Shown in pieces: positions 1 to 5,225 of a stretch of 6,975 nt of DNA (the first letter of the stretch is position 1; each line of letters begins with the position of its first letter). The DNA comes from Ghiorsea sp. (lineage in GTDB: Bacteria > Pseudomonadota > Zetaproteobacteria > Mariprofundales > Mariprofundaceae). Below the pieces are notes generated by a model. The model was not told where the DNA came from and did no database searches. It saw nothing but the letters and a program-made list of their open reading frames with translations. The position numbers were made by a program, and so were the translations under genes. The DNA lies in NCBI GenBank assembly GCA_021772875.1, contig JAJFLD010000168.1:1-6975 (forward strand), in the 5' to 3' direction.

Positions 1-1
1 T

Positions 2-436
2 GCATCCCATGAAGGCATTGTTTGTGTTGAGGCCATTAATGGCGATGCGCCACATCCCGTGGATTATGGCAATGTGCCAGGCTGCACCTATTGCCAGCCG
101 CAAGTAGGCTCATGTGGTAAAACTGAAAAACAATGCAAAGAAGAAGGATTAAGTATCAAAGTAGGGCGTATGGCTTACAGCACCAATGGTAAAGCCATGG
201 GCTTGGCAGAAACGGAAGGTATGGTGAAAACCATCTTTGATGCAGAGACGGGTGAGCTTCTTGGCGCACATATTGTAGGTGCGGAAGCCACTGAGTTGAT
301 TGTGTCCTTGCAGCTTGCACGCACGCTGGAAACCACAGAAGCAGAGCTTGCGCATCATATGTTCCCACATCCGACGCTATCGGAAATGATTCACGAATCC
401 GTGCTCGACTCTGAAGGTAAAGCGATCCACATCTAA
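2..436 (+). CDS. lpdA: Dihydrolipoyl dehydrogenase, C-terminal fragment
   Basis: This is the last ~144 residues of a FAD-dependent dihydrolipoamide dehydrogenase (E3). E3 reoxidises the lipoyl groups of 2-oxoacid dehydrogenase complexes in the cytoplasm and passes electrons to NAD+. The reading frame is open from base 2, so the gene begins upstream of the window; an internal GTG at 59 is only a valine codon. The window begins with ASHEG, typical of the end of the FAD/central domain. The dimerisation domain follows, with PGCTYC, the GAHIVG segment and the C-terminal HPTLSE motif, whose His-Glu pair is the catalytic base dyad of the family. The FAD and NAD Rossmann motifs and redox disulfide would lie upstream. 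The segment usually reading ASVGLTE reads GSCGKTE here, and four cysteines fall within 18 residues. The assignment to E3 rather than another flavin disulfide reductase is strong; which complex it serves cannot be seen. Confidence 0.93.
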   Translation, partial: ASHEGIVCVEAINGDAPHPVDYGNVPGCTYCQPQVGSCGKTEKQCKEEGLSIKVGRMAYSTNGKAMGLAETEGMVKTIFDAETGELLGAHIVGAEATELIVSLQLARTLETTEAELAHHMFPHPTLSEMIHESVLDSEGKAIHI

Positions 437-478
437 AAATGCAAGGCACCATAATGGAAGCTTTGTTTGAACACCCTA

Positions 479-525
479 TGTGCTTCGGCTTGTTCCTGCT
501 GATGCAAGAGCCAAGCCGAAGCACA
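479..525 (+). terminator. Perfect 14-bp inverted repeat after lpdA, possible transcript end
   Basis: Arms at 479-492 (TGTGCTTCGGCTTG) and 512-525 are exact reverse complements, separated by 19 bases. The structure starts 43 bases after the lpdA stop codon, where a transcript end is expected. No T-run follows on either strand, so it is not a classical intrinsic terminator. It may be an RNA 3'-end stabilising hairpin, a Rho-associated end, or a repeated intergenic element. Confidence 0.4.
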
Positions 526-617
526 CAATAATCCAAGGCGTGACCTTACGCACATATCATTGCCACAAGCAATGGTGAACTTACCGCATACTATTAGTGA
601 GTGGTATGCTGGATGGT

Positions 618-653
618 TTAAATTTGGCATGAAGCTTTCTTATAACTTGTATT
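618..653 (+). promoter_or_regulatory. Candidate promoter upstream of the 79-aa membrane protein
   Basis: Two overlapping readings are possible. A sigma-70 reading uses TATAAC at 641-646 as the -10 box, with a poor -35 near 618-623. A sigma-54 reading uses TGGCATG at 625-631, then four bases, then TTTCT at 636-640; it fits TGGCACG-N4-TTGCT except for two positions, one of them the normally conserved G of the -12 element. Either would start transcription about 25 bases before the ATG at 677. This is weak evidence from pattern alone. Confidence 0.3.
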
Positions 654-676
654 GAGAATGCAAAGGAGAGTGACGT

Positions 677-916
677 ATGCCAACATTCATAGACGCACAC
701 ATCAACACCAGCAAGACGGCTCAAAAAACTGACTACTTACCCGTGGTAATGAAAGGTTTTTCTTGGATAGCACTGATTTTGTCCCCTTGGGCATTTCTTG
801 CCTTTTTTGCAAACGCCATTGGTATTATGAGCCTAACATTGTCTGAACAAGTATTGGTATATACAATTTCCATTGCTGTTATTCCACAATTTTTTTCTGC
901 GATGCAACGCACTTAA
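677..916 (+). CDS. Hypothetical small membrane protein, 79 aa
   Basis: I do not recognise this family. The ATG at 677 is preceded by a strong ribosome binding site, AAGGAGAG at 663-670, which supports both the gene and this start. The protein has a polar, mixed-charge N-terminus of about 25 residues (lysines 13, 17 and 26). A long hydrophobic stretch at about residues 28-52, rich in aromatic residues, and a second at about 57-75 follow, ending in a short MQRT tail. This predicts two inner-membrane helices joined by a very short turn around SLTLSEQ. There is no signal-peptide cleavage site that I can argue for, and no catalytic motif. It stands alone: 240 bases after lpdA and 248 before the thioesterase gene, so it probably has its own promoter. 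It could be a small regulator or accessory subunit of a larger membrane complex, but nothing in the sequence decides this. Confidence 0.7.
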   Translation: MPTFIDAHINTSKTAQKTDYLPVVMKGFSWIALILSPWAFLAFFANAIGIMSLTLSEQVLVYTISIAVIPQFFSAMQRT

Positions 917-943
917 ATCATTTCTAACTATACCTTATGACCA

Positions 944-1149
944 TAAACAAATGAGCTTATAAAGTTTACAAAACCGGGGTTGGACTTTCAACACCTTGCG
1001 CCATCATTCCGCTTTATTTCTAATTTTTATTGACGCTAAGCGCTTTTATTCGAACACAGAGCTTCTCTGTTAATCACACTAAAACCATATCTCTATACAT
1101 TACGCAAGATTTTAAATAGCCATTGGTTTGACTTTGTAAACAAATGAGC
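944..1149. repeat. 13-bp direct repeat pair in the intergenic gap
   Basis: TAAACAAATGAGC occurs at 944-956 and again at 1137-1149, enclosing 180 bases of AT-rich non-coding DNA. The enclosed segment also holds a small hairpin, ACAGAG-CTT-CTCTGT at 1056-1070, without a following T-run. I see no open reading frame in it. The pair could be two binding sites for a regulator, or a duplication flanking a small inserted or degenerate element. Strong terminal inverted repeats are absent. Confidence 0.55.
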
Positions 1150-1164
1150 CAGCTTTGAAACACT

Positions 1165-1677
1165 ATGGAAGATAAACCTACGCGTATTTTAACCAAGCTT
1201 GCTTTTCTTTCGGATGCAAGGCGTTTTGCTTGGTATCCTCCATTTTGGATGATGCGACCTAAAATAATCGAACAAGCAGAAGATTGGACTAAGGTGCGGA
1301 TTAAATTGCCCTTGATATGGTCTTCAAAGAACGCTGCGGGTAATATGTTTGGTGGTGCTCAAGCAAGTCTTGCCGATCCTGTTCCAGCGATTGCATGTAT
1401 GAAAAATTTCCCTGGTTATCGGGTGGCAACTAAACATTTAGAATTGGAGTTTTTACGTGTAGGCAATTCTGATTTGATGCTGCATTTTGATTTGAGTCAG
1501 GAACAAATGCAGCAGATTAGGCAAGGGCTAGCTCAGCACCAGCGGGCAAATCCTTGTTTTGAAATGACTTATGTGCGTGAAGATGGTCAAGTCTGCACTA
1601 AAATCCGTAACACCATTGCGATTCGTCCTGAGGGTTATGTGGGCAGACACGAGATAACAACATCAGCGAAAAAATAA
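1165..1677 (+). CDS. DUF4442 family hotdog-fold protein, probable acyl-CoA thioesterase
   Basis: The 170-residue protein matches the pattern of the DUF4442 branch of the hotdog thioesterase superfamily (related to PaaI and the C-terminal domain of YiiD). An early YPP segment (residues 24-26) leads into the first strand. N56-A-A-G-N-M-F-G-G at 56-64 then enters the central hotdog helix, which carries ADP at 70-72; this is where hotdog enzymes bind the acyl thioester. EFLRVG at 95-100 and a final strand around residues 144-154 complete the fold. The likely role is cytoplasmic hydrolysis of an acyl-CoA or similar thioester, but DUF4442 members are mostly uncharacterised and the substrate is unknown. 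The ATG at 1165 is the first start after an in-frame TGA at 1156-1158, and the next methionines come after the conserved YPP, so the start is well fixed despite having no clear ribosome binding site. The next gene starts 58 bases on, on the same strand, suggesting an operon. Confidence 0.82.
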   Translation: MEDKPTRILTKLAFLSDARRFAWYPPFWMMRPKIIEQAEDWTKVRIKLPLIWSSKNAAGNMFGGAQASLADPVPAIACMKNFPGYRVATKHLELEFLRVGNSDLMLHFDLSQEQMQQIRQGLAQHQRANPCFEMTYVREDGQVCTKIRNTIAIRPEGYVGRHEITTSAKK

Positions 1678-1722
1678 TCATCTGTTTTTAATGTAGGCAA
1701 GACGAGTGTCTGCCAAAAGCAT

Positions 1723-1730
1723 GAAGGAGA
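1723..1730 (+). promoter_or_regulatory. Ribosome binding site that sets the dehydrogenase start
   Basis: GAAGGAGA lies 5 bases before the ATG at 1736. It selects that ATG over an in-frame GTG at 1706, which has no such site and would place the binding site inside the coding region. Confidence 0.8.
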
Positions 1731-1735
1731 AGATT

Positions 1736-2740
1736 ATGATTAAAGCCTATGCCGCATTTGAGCCTAAGGGTGAGTTAAAACCTTTTGAATATGACCCTGG
1801 AGAGTTAAAAGCTTTTGAGGTTGAAATCGACGTTGATTACTGCGGAATTTGCCATAGTGATTTGAGTGTGATGGATAGTGAATGGGGTGCCATGCCATAC
1901 CCAGTGGTGGCAGGGCATGAAGTGGTGGGAAGAATTGCCAAGATAGGTGCTGATGTTCACCACTTAAAGCTGGGGCAAAATGTGGGTTTGGGTTGGCATG
2001 CAGGGTATTGCAACGCATGCGCAGCTTGTGAGACGGGTGATCAAAACCTATGTGATAACGCACAAGCCACTATCATGGGGCACCATGGTGGCTTTGCTGA
2101 GCAAGTACGCGCCGCTGCCAATAGTGTGGTGCCCATTCCCGAGGGCATTGACTTAGCATCGGCAGGCCCATTGTTTTGTGGTGGCATCACGGTGTTTAAC
2201 CCACTTGTACAGTTTGACATCAAACCCACGGATAAAGTTGCAGTGATTGGCATTGGTGGCTTGGGTCATTTGGCATTACAATTTTTAAATGCTTGGGGCT
2301 GCGAAGTCACTGCCTTCACATCCAGTGAAACGAAGAAAAAAGAAGCCTTGGAAATGGGCGCTCACTTTACATTAAACTCCCGTGATGCAGATGAAATCGC
2401 AAGTGCGGTGAAGCGTTTTGATTTTATTCTTTCAACGGTTAATGTGAAGCTGGATTGGAATCTCTATTTAAGCACATTAAATGTGAAAGGCAGGCTTCAT
2501 TTTGTTGGTGCAACCTTAGAGCCCTTGGATATTGGCGTGTTTTCATTAATTGGTGGGCAGCGTTCAGTTTCGGGTTCGCCAGTAGGCAGCCCTGCAACCA
2601 TGAAACAGATGTTAGACTTTGCCAGACAACATCAAATCAAACCCGTGATTGAGAAGTTTAAGTTTAGCGACATCAATCAAGCTATTGATCATGTGCGTAG
2701 CGGAAATGCGAAATACCGTGTGGTGCTTTGTCGCAAGTAG
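1736..2740 (+). CDS. Zinc-dependent alcohol dehydrogenase, cinnamyl-alcohol-dehydrogenase-like (YahK/AdhC type)
   Basis: This is a 334-residue medium-chain dehydrogenase/reductase that would interconvert primary alcohols and aldehydes in the cytoplasm. The catalytic zinc site is complete: C36 in the CGICHSD motif, H61-E62 in AGHE and C148 in PLFCGG. The structural zinc site is also complete, with C92, C95, C98 and C106 in the usual C-x2-C-x2-C-x7-C spacing. The GroES-like N-terminal domain is followed by a Rossmann fold with GIGGLG at 172-177. The end of its second strand reads FTSSETK (194-200), with serines rather than an acidic residue, which favours NADP(H). Length and motif order agree with the bacterial YahK-like aldehyde reductases, though the structural-zinc loop is shorter than in YahK. 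The physiological substrate cannot be read from the sequence. The gene lies 58 bases after the thioesterase gene with no obvious promoter or terminator between, so co-transcription is likely. A hairpin follows at 2766. Confidence 0.92.
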   Translation: MIKAYAAFEPKGELKPFEYDPGELKAFEVEIDVDYCGICHSDLSVMDSEWGAMPYPVVAGHEVVGRIAKIGADVHHLKLGQNVGLGWHAGYCNACAACETGDQNLCDNAQATIMGHHGGFAEQVRAAANSVVPIPEGIDLASAGPLFCGGITVFNPLVQFDIKPTDKVAVIGIGGLGHLALQFLNAWGCEVTAFTSSETKKKEALEMGAHFTLNSRDADEIASAVKRFDFILSTVNVKLDWNLYLSTLNVKGRLHFVGATLEPLDIGVFSLIGGQRSVSGSPVGSPATMKQMLDFARQHQIKPVIEKFKFSDINQAIDHVRSGNAKYRVVLCRK

Positions 2741-2765
2741 CGCGTGCGTGAGTACAGTCACTGCA

Positions 2766-2791
2766 AACCATGCCTAAGGTAAGGCATGGTT
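2766..2791 (+). terminator. Perfect 10-bp hairpin between dehydrogenase and 71-aa gene
   Basis: AACCATGCCT at 2766-2775 and AGGCATGGTT at 2782-2791 pair perfectly around a 6-base loop. The hairpin begins 25 bases after the dehydrogenase stop and ends 26 bases before the next ATG. The bases after it (AAGCTATTCG) are not a T-run, so strong intrinsic termination is doubtful. It may instead be a weak terminator, a processing or stabilising hairpin, or a regulator site upstream of the next gene. Confidence 0.45.
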
Positions 2792-2817
2792 AAGCTATTC
2801 GATTCTGGAGGTTTTGT

Positions 2818-3033
2818 ATGGATACCATGCGTGCACGTCAAATCGCAGAAGCTTTTTCACCCATAAACTCCTTTATGGTAGATACCATCGATCAAGGTGT
2901 GCGTATCAACTACCTTGGTCATAAAGCATACTTTAATCGGGAAGAATATTTTTGGGCATTCGCTTTTAGGCTTGGCCAAGTGAATCATGAAGAAAACCAA
3001 GTTGCTGAAATTGAGTCCGAACTTATAGATTAG
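2818..3033 (+). CDS. Hypothetical protein, 71 aa
   Basis: I do not recognise this family. TGGAGG at 2806-2811, 6 bases before the ATG at 2818, is a good ribosome binding site and supports this start. The product is soluble-looking, with no signal peptide or membrane helix. It has an N-terminal segment with three arginine/alanine-type helix residues (MRARQIAEAF), a middle part rich in aromatic residues (Y32, Y38, F39, Y44, F45, W46, F48, F50), and an acidic C-terminus from about residue 57 (EENQVAEIESELID). The alternating polar/hydrophobic middle, INYLGHKAYFNREEYFWAFA, would suit a short strand followed by a helix. It follows the dehydrogenase by 77 bases, with a hairpin between them, and converges with the small acidic gene at 3082-3261 on the other strand. 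No function can be assigned. Confidence 0.72.
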   Translation: MDTMRARQIAEAFSPINSFMVDTIDQGVRINYLGHKAYFNREEYFWAFAFRLGQVNHEENQVAEIESELID

Positions 3034-3081
3034 AGATATCGGTGAATCTGATATTGCTTTATAAGGTGCTAAAAACTCTAT

Positions 3082-3261
3082 TTAGAATTGATCGTCAGTA
3101 AACATCAAGTCGTTAAAATTAGGTAAATCCATCTCGAGTGAATAATCATCCACATTTTGAGACTCCATCATAAAAGCCAAGTCATCCAAAGGGATGTGAT
3201 GGTTACGCTGGCTAAGCCATGCGAGCATTTCTGTAGGGTCGTCTGCTTGGTTAAACATCAT
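3082..3261 (-). CDS. Hypothetical very acidic small protein, 59 aa
   Basis: This small gene reads on the minus strand from an ATG-ATG pair at 3261-3256 to TAA at 3084-3082. AGAAGGAGG at 3270-3278 (read on the minus strand) is a near-perfect anti-Shine-Dalgarno match 8 bases before the first ATG, the strongest in the window; it makes this reading frame credible despite its size. The 59 residues contain 13 Asp/Glu, one Arg, no Lys and seven Met, for a net charge of about -12. It has no signal peptide or membrane segment. A likely helix covers EMLAWLSQRN (11-20), and DD pairs recur at 7-8, 26-27, 38-39 and 56-57. The C-terminus alternates Asp with Phe/Leu/Met (DLPNFNDLMFTDDQF). I do not recognise a family. 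It lies 104 bases downstream of the nicotinamide-hydrate repair gene on the same strand and faces the 71-aa gene, 48 bases away. Confidence 0.68.
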   Translation of the reverse strand: MMFNQADDPTEMLAWLSQRNHHIPLDDLAFMMESQNVDDYSLEMDLPNFNDLMFTDDQF

Positions 3262-3328
3262 TTGAGTAACCTCCTTCTATTTTAGAGCATATGAAGCGAA
3301 TGCTATAAATCGATTAAGGCATAAAAAT

Positions 3329-3357
3329 GACATACCATAAGGCACGGTGGGTGACAA
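3329..3357 (-). promoter_or_regulatory. Weak candidate promoter for the 59-aa gene
   Basis: Read on the minus strand, TTGTCA (3357-3352) matches five of six bases of a sigma-70 -35 box. After a 17-base spacer comes TATGTC (3334-3329), a poor -10 box. It would give a leader of about 60 bases before the ATG at 3261. Read-through from the upstream nnr gene is the alternative. Confidence 0.22.
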
Positions 3358-3365
3358 TAGTTTGG

Positions 3366-4901
3366 CTAAGATTGATTGGCTTGACGTAATTTTTGAGCAT
3401 GCATGGCAATGATATGTTCAAGTTGCCCTGCTTTGTGCCAACCTTGTTGTTCGCCAGCCAAGCCATGTAAACCTACGGCTGCAGGGATAGCCGTTTCAGG
3501 ATTCAAACCTGTTGCAAGCAAGCCGCCAATCATGCCTGATAAAACATCACCAGTGCCAGCAACAGCAAGGTTGACTGAGCCAAAAGGATTTAACCAAATT
3601 TGTTTTGATGGTGAGGCAACCAAAGTGTGTTCTCCTTTGAGTACAACCCAAGTGTTGTATTTAGCTACTAAATTTAGAATAGAAGCTAAACGATCTTGTT
3701 GGACATCTGCCGAAGTGATGCCCAATAATCGTGCTGCTTCTCCAGGGTGTGGTGTTAAAACAGTAAGAGCAGTTCTTTTGATGAGTATTGTTTGCAAAGT
3801 TTCATCTGTTGCTAACATATTGAGCGCATCGGCATCAAGCAGGACAGCTGTGTTTGTATTGAGAATAGTGGTAAGTGTGGTTTGTTGTGTTTTTCCCCAG
3901 CCAGGGCCTGCTACAATAACATCGGCAAGTTGCCAAATGGCTTGTTCTTGAGGGTGAACCATGGTTTCTAATGATGATGCGGCAATAATCGGGTATACAT
4001 CTGTAGGGCAAGCGATGCTGACCAAACCTGTGCCCACAGCTTGTGCACCTTTGGCGGCTAATCTGGGTGCCCCTGTATAACCCATTGAACCACCAAAAAC
4101 CCACAGGTGCCCCCATATTTGTTTATGAGCATCAGTTGCTCGAGGTGGGAAGGCAGCTTGTATATGATGCTTATCAATAAGCAAGCTGGCGACAGCTGTT
4201 ATGGGATAATCAGCGAGCATTTGCTGTAAGGTTGTGGGCGTGATACCAATTGAAGCTGGCGTAAGCATAAGCCCACTATGCTGTTTGCCTTGCCGAAGCC
4301 AGTGTCCCCATTTGTAAGCGGCAATGGGAAGTGTCACATTGGCTTGGATGGCAGCACCAAGCACTTGGCCAGTATCGGCATGGATGCCACTTGGTATATC
4401 CACGGCTAATATTGGGCAATGCACTTTGTTAATATGTACAATGGCTTCTGCCACCCAGCCTGTGATTGGCCTTGTTAATCCTGTGCCAAAAATAGCATCG
4501 ACAACAATAACGGCACGTTTGAGCCAAGCATCGAGTTGCGGCAAATCGTTTGCTGATGTTGCAGGCCGAATCTTTACACCTGCCTTGCGAGCAAGCTCAA
4601 GCTGATGGGCAATCTCGCCGTGTAATTTATCCAGTGGAAATAAAGGAATAACGGTGACAGGTACTTGTTTGTTGCGTAACAAACGAGCGGCAACCAAACC
4701 ATCACCACCATTGTTTCCAGAACCAATCATGAAAACAAAGCGGCCACCATCAAGCTTGTGTTTATTGCTTGCAGCTGCAAGCGCATGGCCTGCATATTCC
4801 ATCAGTTTGGCAGCTGAAATATGATTGTGATCTATGGTGAACTGATCAGCTTTGTGCATTTGTTTTGCTGTGAGAATAGGTTGTTTAGAAGCGTTAATCA
4901 T
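3366..4901 (-). CDS. nnr: Bifunctional NAD(P)H-hydrate epimerase / ADP-dependent (S)-NAD(P)H-hydrate dehydratase
   Basis: This 511-residue cytoplasmic repair enzyme restores damaged NADH and NADPH. The N-terminal YjeF-type epimerase interconverts the R and S hydrates, and the C-terminal ribokinase-like domain dehydrates the S form using ADP. The epimerase domain (about 1-225) shows GSGNNGGDG at 60-68, FGTG at 138-141 and DIPSG at 168-172, followed by ADTG. The dehydratase domain (about 245-505) shows FGGSMGYTGAP at 269-279, GPGWG at 332-336, LLDADALN at 354-361, TPHPGEAARLL at 383-393, KGEHT at 422-426 and AGTGDVLSG at 448-456, whose Asp452 is the expected catalytic base. All key motifs are present, so both activities should be intact. 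The ATG at 4901 is preferred to an in-frame TTG at 4916, because the ribosome binding site lies between them. It is divergent from the C92-like gene and has no same-strand partner except the 59-aa gene downstream. Confidence 0.95.
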   Translation of the reverse strand: MINASKQPILTAKQMHKADQFTIDHNHISAAKLMEYAGHALAAASNKHKLDGGRFVFMIGSGNNGGDGLVAARLLRNKQVPVTVIPLFPLDKLHGEIAHQLELARKAGVKIRPATSANDLPQLDAWLKRAVIVVDAIFGTGLTRPITGWVAEAIVHINKVHCPILAVDIPSGIHADTGQVLGAAIQANVTLPIAAYKWGHWLRQGKQHSGLMLTPASIGITPTTLQQMLADYPITAVASLLIDKHHIQAAFPPRATDAHKQIWGHLWVFGGSMGYTGAPRLAAKGAQAVGTGLVSIACPTDVYPIIAASSLETMVHPQEQAIWQLADVIVAGPGWGKTQQTTLTTILNTNTAVLLDADALNMLATDETLQTILIKRTALTVLTPHPGEAARLLGITSADVQQDRLASILNLVAKYNTWVVLKGEHTLVASPSKQIWLNPFGSVNLAVAGTGDVLSGMIGGLLATGLNPETAIPAAVGLHGLAGEQQGWHKAGQLEHIIAMHAQKLRQANQS

Positions 4902-4908
4902 CACAATA

Positions 4909-4914
4909 CCTCCC
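4909..4914 (-). promoter_or_regulatory. Ribosome binding site that sets the nnr start
   Basis: GGGAGG on the minus strand lies 7 bases before the ATG at 4901. A start at the in-frame TTG (4916) would put this site inside the gene, so the shorter form is chosen. Confidence 0.82.
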
Positions 4915-5023
4915 AATATCGATGCTTATTAACAATTTAGGTTAGCACTAAAATAAGAAAATTCTATGTATAGCGTATACGGCATGACATTTTTAAGTAA
5001 TTGATGGGAGCAAGAAATTATGT

Positions 5024-5080
5024 CTGCCATATGCTGATGAGGTGATTTGTGGCATGTATATTGCGTGTTTAATATGGCAG
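5024..5080. repeat. 9-bp inverted repeat with 39-base spacer, possible operator pair
   Basis: CTGCCATAT at 5024-5032 and ATATGGCAG at 5072-5080 are exact reverse complements. A related GTGGCATGTAT lies between them at 5049-5059. The arrangement, upstream of the operon that ends in fadE and far from either start codon, would suit two operator half-sites or a looped RNA. No specific regulator motif such as PsrA or FadR is recognised. Confidence 0.35.
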
Positions 5081-5225
5081 CTTTGCTATCAAGAAGAATA
5101 TGTGATTTTAATAACTTGTGCGCTCATTGTTGCAAAAAAATAGTTGTAAAATAGATGAACCATGTGCATACTAAAAAAATTACAAGCTTTGTGGGCACCT
5201 GGTTCTAAACTGTGGAGACACGCTC

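Larger units (their letters stand above)
4902..5225. other. Divergent intergenic region between nnr and the C92-like gene
   Basis: These 324 bases hold no convincing gene; all frames are broken quickly or lack a ribosome binding site. The region is AT-rich and must contain the promoters of both flanking genes. For the plus-strand gene the best -10-like hexamer is TAAAAT at 5147-5152, without a good -35 box. For the minus-strand gene a TATACA-like hexamer lies within 4960-4980, also with a weak -35. An 8-bp palindrome, CGTATACG, lies at 4974-4981, and a 9-bp inverted repeat is listed separately. No riboswitch or small RNA could be recognised. Confidence 0.6.

Noticed and set aside
156..536. 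Minus-strand open frame of 126 codons opposite lpdA
   Set aside because: It lies mostly antisense to the clearly coding lpdA end and shows no recognisable domain or ribosome binding site.
433..630. Minus-strand open frame of 65 codons in the gap after lpdA
   Set aside because: It crosses the perfect 14-bp inverted repeat, has an erratic Cys/His-rich composition and a weak upstream ribosome binding site, so it is more likely a chance frame.
957..1136. Miniature transposable element between the 13-bp repeats
   Set aside because: The ends show only a loose resemblance (AAAGT-type bases) rather than true terminal inverted repeats, and 13 bp is long for a typical target duplication. It is kept only as a repeat observation.
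1706..1735. N-terminal extension of the alcohol dehydrogenase from a GTG at 1706
   Set aside because: The ribosome binding site GAAGGAGA lies within this extension and points to the ATG at 1736, where family similarity also starts.
3036..3054. ATATC/GATAT hairpin between the convergent small genes as a bidirectional terminator
   Set aside because: The stem is only 5 AT-rich base pairs with a 9-base loop and no proper T-run, so it is too weak to call.
3403..3951. Plus-strand open frame of 182 codons within nnr
   Set aside because: It is antisense to the dehydratase domain, whose motifs are all intact. The Cys/Ser/Ala/Pro-rich composition is typical of a shadow frame.
5017..5040. Short peptide starting at the ATG at 5020
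   Set aside because: The frame closes after five codons (ATG to TGA at 5035), so it is not a meaningful gene. A leader peptide role cannot be supported.
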